Origin: a virus
Virus record (IMG/VR): IMGVR_UViG_3300027538_000185
Span: 1 to 42,265 of that record
DNA length: 42,265 nucleotides
Direction: 5' to 3' (one strand)
In this document: in pieces, positions 1 to 8,230 of the stretch
Position numbering within the stretch: the stretch's first letter is position 1
How the letters are laid out: every line of letters starts with the position of its first letter
Notes under the pieces: generated by a model
Told to the model about the DNA's origin: nothing
Seen by the model: the letters and a program-made list of their open reading frames with translations, nothing else
The model's database searches: none
Translations under genes and position numbers: made by a program

Positions 1-428
1 TTAAATACAAAGCAGTGCCCGCTGCTCATCCCACAGTAATGGCGTGCCAGAAGCCAGATCGAACAAGGTGACGTGGTCCGGCAATGACTCGTCCAAGATG
101 GCAGCCACGATGTCAGGTGCCAGCGTGGTGAGGTTCACCATCCGACTTACGTAGGCCCGGTCCATCCCCTCCATCTCTGCAACCTCGGCGAGGTTCCGCG
201 CCTTGCCAGACTCCAAAATGGCCAGCCATCGATGCCCACGGACCAAGGCCAACTGCATCTGGGTGGGCTGGTTATCCCACGCACGCGGTTGCACGGAAGT
301 GCCGTCCGGCAAGGTCACAGCCTTGCGTCGGCCGCGTCGGATGATCTTGATCGGGATGGTCACGTTCATGCTGCCATTGCTGGCGCTGACCACATCGGCC
401 TTCCCGGTCGCCTTGATCGTGATCTCGT

Positions 429-432
<4 letters not shown>
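1..432 (-). CDS. small HTH protein downstream of the serine recombinase
   Basis: A 143-residue protein whose middle (about residues 80-106) reads as a helix-turn-helix, with LAEVAEMEGMDRAYVSRMV and then the LAPDIVAAILD segment often seen in small ParB/KorB-like proteins beside phage serine recombinases. The basic stretch RRGRRK lies near residue 32. Its ATG overlaps the recombinase stop as ATGA (429-432), so the two are translationally coupled. The stop TAA is bases 1-3, so the gene is complete. It probably binds DNA and may help control recombination direction, but that role is inferred only from position and HTH content. Confidence 0.75.
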
Positions 433-1780
<1,348 letters not shown>

Positions 1781-1784
<4 letters not shown>

Positions 1785-2281
1785 TTGCGTGCTCCCTTCT
1801 TCGCGGCTGGCTTGGACGGTGCGTTGGCCTTCAGTCCAAAGAAAACGGGGCCGGACCATGCCGTGCCGGTGATCTCCTTGGCGATGCGCGAGAGGCTGCG
1901 GTACGGGCGCCCCTCGAATTCATACTGGCCGTCGACCGTGGCCATGACCTGGTATTCCTTGCCCTGGTACTCGCGGGTGAGGAGCGTGCCAGCCATTAGA
2001 TGGAAGTCGCGTTCCAGTTTCTTGTTCTGGCCCGAATCCATGATCGCCTGGATCCGGCGCTTGTTGCGGTCGACCATGTTGCGATCGATCTTGCGGAACT
2101 CGATTTCCTGCAGCCGGAAGGCCAGGCGGCGCTCTAGGAACTGGCGGTTGTGGGTCGGCGTGTCTTTGCCGAACAGGTCTTTCCAGAGCGCCTTAATGTC
2201 GATCATCGACAGGTCGGGCAATCCGGCGATTTGCGCCAGCACCGAGGGCGACGTGACGTAGGGTGATTGCGTGGTGGTCAT
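1781..2281 (-). CDS. DUF2924 family protein
   Basis: A 166-residue protein matching the DUF2924 family, which is regularly encoded directly upstream of phage serine recombinases. Recognisable pieces are the early LPDLSMIDIKALWKDLFG segment, the Arg/Glu-rich RRLAFRLQEIEFRK helix, and the C-terminal YEFEGRPYRSLSRIAKEITG motif, which resembles DNA-associated Lys/Arg-rich domains. A Lys/Ala-rich tail ends the protein. The start ATG 2281 overlaps the stop of the upstream small gene as ATGA. Function is unknown in the family; the constant neighbourhood suggests an accessory role in integration or excision. Confidence 0.85.
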
Positions 2282-2493
2282 TTGGACTCCGTGACTTTGG
2301 TTGACGGGTCCGTATGAACGCTCTGGTGGCCGGAATAGCCAAGTCCTAAATGGCTCTTGGAGGCCGCATTTGCGGACTTCGCGACAGATTGATCCCACAC
2401 ACGGGAAATGCCCCTTGCCAGCAGGGCAGCCACCTCGTCCATGCGCTCTGAGACGGTCATGGATTCGGGCGGGCGGCGTTTGATTTCTTGCAT
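2278..2493 (-). CDS. small ORF upstream of DUF2924
   Basis: A 71-residue protein beginning MQEIKRRPPESMTVSERMDEVAALLARGISR. The core TVSERMDEVAALLARGISR resembles small companion proteins found before DUF2924 in other elements. ATG 2493 has AAGGA about 11 bases upstream. A longer open frame runs back to 2739 but would cross the divergent repressor promoter, so the shorter start is preferred. The last third overlaps a DNA element that is duplicated near 17324-17386. Function is unknown. Confidence 0.6.
   Translation of the reverse strand: MQEIKRRPPESMTVSERMDEVAALLARGISRVWDQSVAKSANAASKSHLGLGYSGHQSVHTDPSTKVTESK
2282..2342 (-). promoter_or_regulatory. leader element, copy A (matches copy at 17324-17386)
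   Basis: The 61 bases before the DUF2924 start match the region before the minus-strand gene at 17323. The plus-strand core CGTATGAACGCTCTG (2311-2325) is identical in both, flanked by shared GGTTGA and GCCAAG segments, and lies 30 versus 31 bases from the start codon. The match keeps third codon positions of the overlapping small ORF, which suggests DNA- or RNA-level constraint. It may be a shared operator or 5' leader. Confidence 0.45.
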
Positions 2494-2640
2494 TGGTTGC
2501 CAGTCCTTGATGTTCAACGATCGAAGGAAAAAATTGTCTCCAGGGGGCCATGGCAAGGCCAGCAGGAGGTTTCGGACATGTGCGGAAGGTTGAGGGCAAT
2601 TGCCAAAAACAAACCAAAAGTTCACTCCGAATGCCATCGG

Positions 2641-2669
2641 TTGCATGGAGAACGAACGTTCTCTACAAT
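2641..2669 (+). promoter_or_regulatory. sigma70-type promoter of the repressor gene
   Basis: A -35 hexamer TTGCAT (2641-2646) and a -10 hexamer TACAAT (2664-2669) are separated by exactly 17 bp. The match to consensus is 4/6 and 5/6. Transcription would start near 2676-2677, on or next to the GTG codon of the repressor, implying a leaderless or nearly leaderless mRNA. The candidate ATG at 2668 overlaps the -10 box. Confidence 0.65.
2648..2663. promoter_or_regulatory. palindromic operator in the repressor promoter
   Basis: GAGAACGAACGTTCTC has two perfect 7-bp arms (GAGAACG and CGTTCTC) around a 2-bp centre and fills the spacer between the -35 and -10 boxes. It contains GAAC-N4-GTTC, the layout known for Gram-positive type LexA boxes. 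Its position fits autorepression by the adjacent S24/LexA-like protein. Confidence 0.65.
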
Positions 2670-3264
2670 GGGTGCCGTGAAGAAAGCCATCAACGACCAC
2701 GAACACCTCGCCACGCTGCAAAGCTACTACGCCGAGCACCGGGTGCTGCCGTCTTACGCCCGTCTGATGAGCCTGCTTGGATTCGCATCCAAGTCGGCCG
2801 TCAAGAAGGTGTTGGAGCGGCTGGAGGGCATGGGCATGCTGGAGCGCACCCCCGATGGGGACTGGGCACCAAGCGAACGATTTTTTGATCGTGCCATTGC
2901 GACCCAGCCCGTGCCGGCCGGTATGCCAATTTCAGCCGACAGCGATGTTCATGAGCAGATCACCATCGATCGCTTCCTGATTCAGCAGCCCAACAAGACG
3001 GTGCTCATTCGGGTCAAGGGCGACAGCATGGTGGACGCCGGAATTCATGACGGCGATCTGGCCGTCGTGGAGCGCAAGACCGAAGCCACGCAGGGAGATA
3101 TCGTGGTCGCGGTCGTTGATGACCAATTCACTCTAAAAACACTTGCACGAGACAAAGACGGATATCACCTGTTGCCTGCCAATCCGAATTACCCAGTGAT
3201 TCGGCCCAACGGCAAGCTCGAGATTTTTGGCGTCCTGGTTGGCCTTGTGCGCAAGTACCAATGA
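2668..3264 (+). CDS. LexA-like repressor, S24 autopeptidase
   Basis: A LexA/UmuD-type self-cleaving repressor of about 198 residues. An N-terminal winged HTH (LPSYARLMSLLGFASKSAVKKVL, about 27-49) precedes an S24 peptidase domain. Visible features are the Ala84-Gly85 cleavage bond in PVPAGMP, the catalytic serine in KGDSMVDAG (about 120) and the lysine in FTLKTLA (about 157). ATG 2668 overlaps the predicted -10 box, so GTG 2677, three codons later, may be the real start. It should hold the prophage silent and be inactivated by RecA during DNA damage. It heads a unit with the two following genes. Confidence 0.9.
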   Translation: MGAVKKAINDHEHLATLQSYYAEHRVLPSYARLMSLLGFASKSAVKKVLERLEGMGMLERTPDGDWAPSERFFDRAIATQPVPAGMPISADSDVHEQITIDRFLIQQPNKTVLIRVKGDSMVDAGIHDGDLAVVERKTEATQGDIVVAVVDDQFTLKTLARDKDGYHLLPANPNYPVIRPNGKLEIFGVLVGLVRKYQ

Positions 3265-3276
3265 GGACCCATCACT

Positions 3277-4515
3277 TTGAAAATCTTTTCTCCAGCCCAC
3301 TTTCTGCGCCATGTCTCGATGCCCACGCTGCGCGAGTTCACGGACGCGCATCCGATTGCCCCCCGCCTGACCATTGACTGGAATAGTCCGCCCGAGACCT
3401 TGCCTGCCATGGTCAATGCGGCTATCGAAGCACTGCATGCGTCGATGGGTGCAGACGGCATGTCCGACGAGGAAATGTCCGCGCTTGGACAAGACTTGCA
3501 CCTTTGGCATGACGACCTGCGACGCGTGCATCTGCTGTCAAATGATCTGGCCAGCAATGAATTTCATACGGCATGCGCTGCGGATCAGGAGGCGCTGGAT
3601 GCTTTTGCCAGTCGTGACCCACGCGAACAGGCGCTGTGGGTGTTTCACGCCCGTGATCACTTGTTCCGTGACGTCGAGTTGCATCTGGCCTTCCAGGCGA
3701 AGGCCAACGGCAAGTATTGGAAGAAGCACCGCATCGATGCTGGCCTGGACCTGACCAACGAGCGGGAGAAGTTGGAGGCGTTCAGCCATGAGGTGGCCAA
3801 GCTCTTCGAAAAATCTGGCGCTGGCAAAAGCACCCACATTGAGCAGAGCGTCCATGCTGCTGATGGCAGTGTGCAGCTGACCATCTATGTGGAAGGCCCG
3901 ATCACGGCGCTGGCGCACTTCACCGAAAACAAGTTCAACCGGCAGACCACACGCATCGCCTTGGAAACGGCCCTTGTCTACCAACCGGCCACCGGCGTGA
4001 TCGAAAGCGTGGTCAAGGGTGGTTCCAAGAACCACCAGACCGTGCTGCAGCTGTTCGGCAAGCATGTGGTGGGCCGTGAAATCCAGCCCGAGGAAATTGA
4101 GAAGACCCGCTTTAAGCTCAATGAACTGCGCGAAGGCCTGGAGACCTTCGATGACCTGTCGCCCCTTGGGGTCGAGAAAATCCGTCTGCGCCGCGCACAG
4201 TTCCGGCCACGCGGCAGCACGGGCGTTGCCATTCGTATTGAGGCATCGGCAGAGCAGGATCAGGATGACGCGATCGAACTGGCCCGCAAGACGCTCAAGA
4301 TCCAGCATTCATTCGAGACCGAGTACAACCTCGACGGGGCATCGGTCATCGTGTACCTGGCACCGGTGGATGGCCAGAAGCCCAAGCGTTTCAGCTTCGA
4401 CCTGTACTCGACCGGGTCGTCCACCATCAAGAACCTGTCCGAAAAAAATCAGCCCATCGCCAATGCCGTGTTGCAGTCGCTCAATGTGATCGAAGCTGAG
4501 GAGGCAGCAGTTTGA
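3277..4515 (+). CDS. unrecognised protein in the repressor operon
   Basis: A 412-residue protein that I do not recognise. It starts at TTG 3277 with GAGGA about nine bases upstream, 12 bases after the repressor stop. There is no signal peptide or membrane segment. The N-terminal half is rich in charged helices (DDLRRVHLLSNDL, HARDHLFRDVELHLAF). The middle (about 190-260) reads as beta-strand-rich (SVQLTIYVEGPITALAHF) and the C-terminal part alternates strands and helices. It overlaps the next gene by 4 bp at a TTGA junction, so the two products are probably made together. Co-transcription with a LexA-like repressor points to a lysogeny-expressed function such as superinfection control or host defence, but nothing in the sequence proves it. 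Confidence 0.7.
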   Translation: MKIFSPAHFLRHVSMPTLREFTDAHPIAPRLTIDWNSPPETLPAMVNAAIEALHASMGADGMSDEEMSALGQDLHLWHDDLRRVHLLSNDLASNEFHTACAADQEALDAFASRDPREQALWVFHARDHLFRDVELHLAFQAKANGKYWKKHRIDAGLDLTNEREKLEAFSHEVAKLFEKSGAGKSTHIEQSVHAADGSVQLTIYVEGPITALAHFTENKFNRQTTRIALETALVYQPATGVIESVVKGGSKNHQTVLQLFGKHVVGREIQPEEIEKTRFKLNELREGLETFDDLSPLGVEKIRLRRAQFRPRGSTGVAIRIEASAEQDQDDAIELARKTLKIQHSFETEYNLDGASVIVYLAPVDGQKPKRFSFDLYSTGSSTIKNLSEKNQPIANAVLQSLNVIEAEEAAV

Positions 4516-5474
4516 GCGAAAAGCTGGTCAATGCCACGGGAGTGCTTTGCCGCCTGCTGGAGCAATCGAAACCAACGATCAACGGCGCGGCATTGCTCGG
4601 TGGAGAATTCGGCGAGGGTGGCCACGAGCTTGTTCGTGAACGCCTGCTGGTGCTCGGGCCTGCACTTTCCTACGTCACTTGCCCTGACTGCGGGATCGAG
4701 ATGGCCCGCGTCGTCCGTTCCGTGGGTGTCGACCAGGTCCTGCTTTATTGCGATGAGTGCGGTGAAGTCGACGCCGATCGCGCGCTGCTCCAGACCTACA
4801 CGGTCAGCCTGTCACGCTTTATCGATCGCATGGTCAGCAGCTTGGAATTGACGCCGTCCAATCGCAAGGCCATCGACAACGACATCTCGTGGCGCCTGGG
4901 TGTGCAGGAGCACAAGCGTGGCAAAGCGCAGACATGGTATTTCGCGCGGCACTTGAATGACCACACCGTGGCGCGTCACCTGGTGGATCAGATCCGTTCC
5001 GACAATGCCGCCCAATCCGCCAAGATCATCACCAGCACCGATGTGCCTTTGCCAGATGGCTCTCCGCTGGTGGGATACGACATCAAGAATCTGGCCGCCA
5101 TTGCGCGGATGTCGCAGAACGTGTTCCTCTTCTTCGATGACAGGGCCGAGGTCACAGTTGCTCAGCCCGAGGAAGAACCGGCGCCAGTCACATCGTTGCG
5201 TCATGTCCGTCACAAGGGGTGGGCCTATGTGGATGGCGAGAAGTACGAACTGGAAGGAATGCAGCAGAAGATTCTGTTGGCCTTGATGGATGCTCACGCC
5301 CATCGCCTGGAAGGCAAGGTGATCGCCGATCGATGCGGCTCCGATGCATTTCCGTTTCAGCCGGCCAAGTATTTCGGCCGGAACAACGAGGTCTACAAAG
5401 CCTTCGTCAGGTATGTGCCCGGCGACAAGGTCTACGAGTTGATCATTCACCCTGAAGACGCGGACCTATTCTGA
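4512..5474 (+). CDS. unrecognised zinc-ribbon protein in the repressor operon
   Basis: A 320-residue protein with a clear zinc ribbon near residues 57-84: CPDCG, about 20 residues, then YCDECG. The middle section is helical. After an acidic linker (AQPEEEPAP) the C-terminus (about 230-320) looks like a winged-helix domain, with KGWAYVDGEKYELEGMQQKILLALMDA and later strands. That layout fits a DNA- or RNA-binding protein. The TTG start overlaps the upstream stop. A strong terminator follows 30 bases after the stop, closing the three-gene unit. I do not recognise the family. Confidence 0.7.
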   Translation: MSEKLVNATGVLCRLLEQSKPTINGAALLGGEFGEGGHELVRERLLVLGPALSYVTCPDCGIEMARVVRSVGVDQVLLYCDECGEVDADRALLQTYTVSLSRFIDRMVSSLELTPSNRKAIDNDISWRLGVQEHKRGKAQTWYFARHLNDHTVARHLVDQIRSDNAAQSAKIITSTDVPLPDGSPLVGYDIKNLAAIARMSQNVFLFFDDRAEVTVAQPEEEPAPVTSLRHVRHKGWAYVDGEKYELEGMQQKILLALMDAHAHRLEGKVIADRCGSDAFPFQPAKYFGRNNEVYKAFVRYVPGDKVYELIIHPEDADLF

Positions 5475-5504
5475 CCCGCTAAATCTCTCCCATCCCATCC
5501 CCAG

Positions 5505-5539
5505 AACCCGGTTCCTGTCCGCAGGAAGCCGGGTTTTTT
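5505..5539 (+). terminator. rho-independent terminator of the repressor operon
   Basis: The stem AACCCGG-TTCCTG pairs with CAGGAA-G-CCGGGTT around a TCCG loop, and six T residues follow (5534-5539). It lies just after the 4512-5474 gene and separates the lysogeny unit from the early operon. Confidence 0.85.
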
Positions 5540-5566
5540 GCATTTTGTTCGCACGAATTTGGTTTG

Positions 5567-5609
5567 CAGAACCTGTCTGCCGAATCTGCCGAACGGGTTC
5601 CAGAACCTG
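5567..5609. repeat. short repeats and inverted repeat before the early operon
   Basis: CAGAACCTG occurs at 5567-5575 and 5601-5609, TCTGCCGAA is repeated in tandem (5576-5593), and GGTTC-CA-GAACC (5596-5607) forms an inverted repeat. The cluster lies in the 151-base gap between the terminator and the first early gene. It is a plausible operator region for a Cro-like or HTH regulator. I see no convincing -35/-10 pair next to it. Confidence 0.4.
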
Positions 5610-5690
5610 CCTTGAAAAACTGCAAGCACTGGTTAGCGCGGCTCCCAAGCCGCACGAAACAGAGCCTTTTTCACCTTCAAGGAGATTCAA

Positions 5691-5915
5691 TTGCAACCCT
5701 CAGAACCCGTCCGTCATCTCAACCAGCGGCAGCTTGCCGAACGTTGGGATTTGAGCGAGGCCACCCTGGAGCGCTGGCGCTCCGAGGGCATCGGTCCCGT
5801 CTTCCTCAAACTGCAAGGCCAGGTCCGCTATCGGATCGAAGACATCGAAGCCTTCGAAGTCGACAGCCTGCGTCGGAGCACATCCACGCGTGAAGTGATC
5901 GGAGGTGCGGCATGA
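5691..5915 (+). CDS. small HTH regulator (AlpA/MerR-like)
   Basis: A 74-residue protein made almost entirely of a winged HTH: LNQRQLAERWDLSEATLERW, then the wing GPVFLKLQGQVRYRIEDIEAFE, as in AlpA/excisionase-like DNA-binding proteins. The start is TTG 5691, chosen because AAGGAG (5679-5684) stands six bases before it and no ATG is available. The stop overlaps the next ATG as ATGA. Being first in the early operon, it could act as an early regulator or as an excisionase. These cannot be told apart here. Confidence 0.8.
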   Translation: MQPSEPVRHLNQRQLAERWDLSEATLERWRSEGIGPVFLKLQGQVRYRIEDIEAFEVDSLRRSTSTREVIGGAA

Positions 5916-6391
5916 GCACCGATCTGACCTTCACGCCCGAACAGGTGCTGGCCACCCCGGCAGGCACGTTAGCGCAGCAACCGGCTGAACTGCTCTTCAG
6001 CATCAAGAACGCCGCCGCTGATTTGTTGGCCGCTGGCAAAGCCCTGAGTGATCACATTGATCAGGCCATCGACTTCAAGTGGGGCGAGCGCGCTCGCAAC
6101 CTGCGCCACGACGCTGGCAAGGACACCGGGGTCGTGCATTTCGATGACGGCGATGTGCGCATCACCGCAGATCTGCCCAAGAAAGTCGAGTGGGACCAAA
6201 CCCGCCTGGCCGACATGACGCGCCGTATCACCGAGAGCGGTGACGACCCCAGGCAGTACGTCGAGATCACCTATCGCGTGAGCGAGACCAAGTTCAACGC
6301 TTGGCCTGAAACCCTCAAGTCTGCCTTCGAGGCTGCCCGCACGGTCAAGACCGGCAAGCCCTCGTACCGCCTCGCCCTCATGAAGGAGTAA
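5912..6391 (+). CDS. hypothetical phage early protein
   Basis: A 159-residue soluble protein with no domain I recognise. The N-terminal half has a helical stretch (LFSIKNAAADLLAAGKALSDHIDQAIDFKWGERARNL, given here only as its location, about 28-65), followed by a strand-rich centre (VVHFDDGDVRITADLPKKV). It is translationally coupled to the upstream HTH gene and is followed within 5 bases by the next gene, so it belongs to the replication/recombination operon. It carries no catalytic motif that I can see. Confidence 0.75.
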   Translation: MSTDLTFTPEQVLATPAGTLAQQPAELLFSIKNAAADLLAAGKALSDHIDQAIDFKWGERARNLRHDAGKDTGVVHFDDGDVRITADLPKKVEWDQTRLADMTRRITESGDDPRQYVEITYRVSETKFNAWPETLKSAFEAARTVKTGKPSYRLALMKE

Positions 6392-6396
6392 TTGCC

Positions 6397-6714
6397 ATGT
6401 TCTTCAAAAAGAAAACCACTGTCCAGAAGCTGCGTGAGCGTCCCGAATGGTACGTGCGCGAGCTGCCTGAAGAAATCTTTGTTCCGGCGCTTGATGGCCA
6501 TCGTCCCGATGACATGACCGTCGCGCTCGAGGACGCCACGCTGGACGACCTAGCCTTTGCCATCGTCGGCATCGAAGCCCAGGTTGCCAAGGCACGTCGT
6601 GGCTTGAGTGGGCTGCGTGAACTGTATGAACAGGCGCGCAAGCGTGGCGCTGCTGGGACCAACACCGTGGCCGAGGTGTTCTTTAGTGATGAGTTCGAGG
6701 AGGTGTCGAAATGA
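6397..6714 (+). CDS. hypothetical phage early protein
   Basis: A 105-residue protein starting MFFKKKTTVQKLRERPEWYVRE. Most of it is predicted helical, with a charged segment LDDLAFAIVGIEAQVAKARRGL suited to a coiled coil. No recognisable domain. It lies between another unknown gene and the RecA-like ATPase, and its stop overlaps the ATPase start by 4 bp, which suggests a role alongside that enzyme. Confidence 0.75.
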   Translation: MFFKKKTTVQKLRERPEWYVRELPEEIFVPALDGHRPDDMTVALEDATLDDLAFAIVGIEAQVAKARRGLSGLRELYEQARKRGAAGTNTVAEVFFSDEFEEVSK

Positions 6715-7607
6715 GCCTTCCCATCATCACCGCTGACCAACGCCTGGCTGAGCGCCGTGGCGTCAAGGGCGTGCTCGTTGGCAAGTCCGGCATCGGCAAG
6801 ACCTCCCAGCTCTGGACGCTGCCACCGGCATCCACGTTGTTCTTCGATTTGGAGGCGGGCGATCTGGCCGTCGAAGGCTATGCCGGCGACACCATCCGTC
6901 CCCGCACCTGGCAGGAATGCCGCGACTTCGCCGTGTTCATCGGCGGCCCTAATCCGGCGCTCCGTGAGGACCAACCTTACAGCGAAGCCCACTACCAAGC
7001 GGTATGCCAGCGCTTCGGTGATCCGGCCGTTCTGGACAAGTACGAAACAGTCTTCGTTGACTCGATCACCGTGGCCGGCCGTCTGTGCCTGCAATGGTGC
7101 AAGGGGCAACCGCAGGCCTATTCCGAAAAGACCGGCAAGCCCGACAGCCGTGGCGCCTACGGCCTGATGGGCCAGGAAATGATCGGCTGGCTGACCCATC
7201 TGCAACACACGCGTCGCAAGAACGTTTGGTTCGTCGGGATCCTCAACGAGGCCCTGGACGATTTCAACCGTCGGGTTTTCACGCTGCAGATCGATGGCTC
7301 AAAGACCGGCTTGGAGTTGCCCGGCATCGTCGATGAGGTCGTCACGCTGGCTGAAGTGAAAGCCGATGACGGCAGCAGCTACCGCGCCTTCGTGTGCCAC
7401 ACGCTCAACCAGTGGGGCTATCCGGCCAAGGACCGCTCCGGTCGCCTGGACCCTGTAGAGGAGCCCAACCTCGGGCGGCTCATGCAGAAGATCGCCGGCC
7501 CCGCACGTCCCGCCAGCGAGCGCCTGGACTTTGCCCGTCCGCAGGCAGCCATCGCCGAGCCCACCACCTCCGCCACCTCGGCATCCACTTCCTCTCAGGA
7601 GTCCTGA
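6711..7607 (+). CDS. Sak4-like RecA-type ATPase (AAA_24)
   Basis: A 298-residue phage ATP-binding protein of the AAA_24/Sak4 type. The Walker A loop GKSGIGKT is at residues 24-31, LFFDLEAGDLAV follows as an early strand-acidic motif, and the Walker B-like strand ETVFVDSITV comes near residue 105. Sak4 proteins are RecA-core single-strand annealing recombinases. The next gene, a probable ssDNA-binding protein, and the downstream helicase and Cas4-like nuclease fit a recombination module. The last 40 residues are Ala/Ser/Thr-rich and probably disordered. It overlaps its upstream neighbour by 4 bp. Confidence 0.85.
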   Translation: MSLPIITADQRLAERRGVKGVLVGKSGIGKTSQLWTLPPASTLFFDLEAGDLAVEGYAGDTIRPRTWQECRDFAVFIGGPNPALREDQPYSEAHYQAVCQRFGDPAVLDKYETVFVDSITVAGRLCLQWCKGQPQAYSEKTGKPDSRGAYGLMGQEMIGWLTHLQHTRRKNVWFVGILNEALDDFNRRVFTLQIDGSKTGLELPGIVDEVVTLAEVKADDGSSYRAFVCHTLNQWGYPAKDRSGRLDPVEEPNLGRLMQKIAGPARPASERLDFARPQAAIAEPTTSATSASTSSQES

Positions 7608-7609
7608 TC

Positions 7610-8218
7610 ATGACCTTTTTCGATTTCAATTCTGCCGCCGAGCAGTCCAGCTACGACCTCATCCCCAAAGGCACGGTGGTACGTGTGCGCATGACCATCA
7701 AGCCAGGCGGCTATGACGACCCGTCCCAGGGCTGGACCGGCGGTTATGCCACCCGCTCCCTGAGCACCGGATCGGTGTACCTCAATTGCGAGTTCGTGGT
7801 GCTCGACGGTCCGTTCGCACGCCGCAAGATGTGGTCGCTCATTGGCCTGTACAGCGCCAAAGGTGCCGAGTGGACCAACATGGGCCGGACCTTCATCAAG
7901 GCCATCCTGAACTCCGCACGCGGCATCAATCCGAACGACAGCAGCCCGGCAGCGCAGAACGCCCGACGCATCAGCGGCTTCGCCGACCTGGAGGGCATCG
8001 AGTTCGTTGGCAAGGTGGACTGGGACAAGGACCAGAACGGCCAGGACAAGTGCGTCATCAAGTCGGCCGTCACGCCTGAGCACAAGGACTACGCCGCTCA
8101 CATGAATGGTGCGCCAGCGGGGGCAGCCAGTGCGCCGGCCAGTAGTGGTGGTGCCAATGCCTATGCGCAGGCCACCGGTCGCGCGCCGGTGCCGTGTCGC
8201 CCCAGCTGGGCGCAGTAA
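7610..8218 (+). CDS. probable ssDNA-binding partner of the Sak4-like protein
   Basis: A 202-residue protein that is beta-rich through residue 165 (KGTVVRVRMTIKPGGYDD, SVYLNCEFVVLDGPFARRKMWSLIG) and ends in an Ala/Gly/Ser-rich tail from about 170. Its order, directly after a Sak4-like ATPase and before a helicase, matches phage modules where this slot encodes an SSB-like protein. The OB-fold assignment is inference. The start ATG 7610 lies 2 bases after the ATPase stop. Longer upstream frames would overlap the ATPase and are rejected. Confidence 0.75.
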   Translation: MTFFDFNSAAEQSSYDLIPKGTVVRVRMTIKPGGYDDPSQGWTGGYATRSLSTGSVYLNCEFVVLDGPFARRKMWSLIGLYSAKGAEWTNMGRTFIKAILNSARGINPNDSSPAAQNARRISGFADLEGIEFVGKVDWDKDQNGQDKCVIKSAVTPEHKDYAAHMNGAPAGAASAPASSGGANAYAQATGRAPVPCRPSWAQ

Positions 8219-8230
8219 GGGGGAATTGCC

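Noticed and set aside
3538-4308. A 256-codon minus-strand open frame within the unknown 412-residue gene
   Set aside because: It is fully antisense to a gene with ribosome site and translational coupling on the plus strand, and has none of its own.
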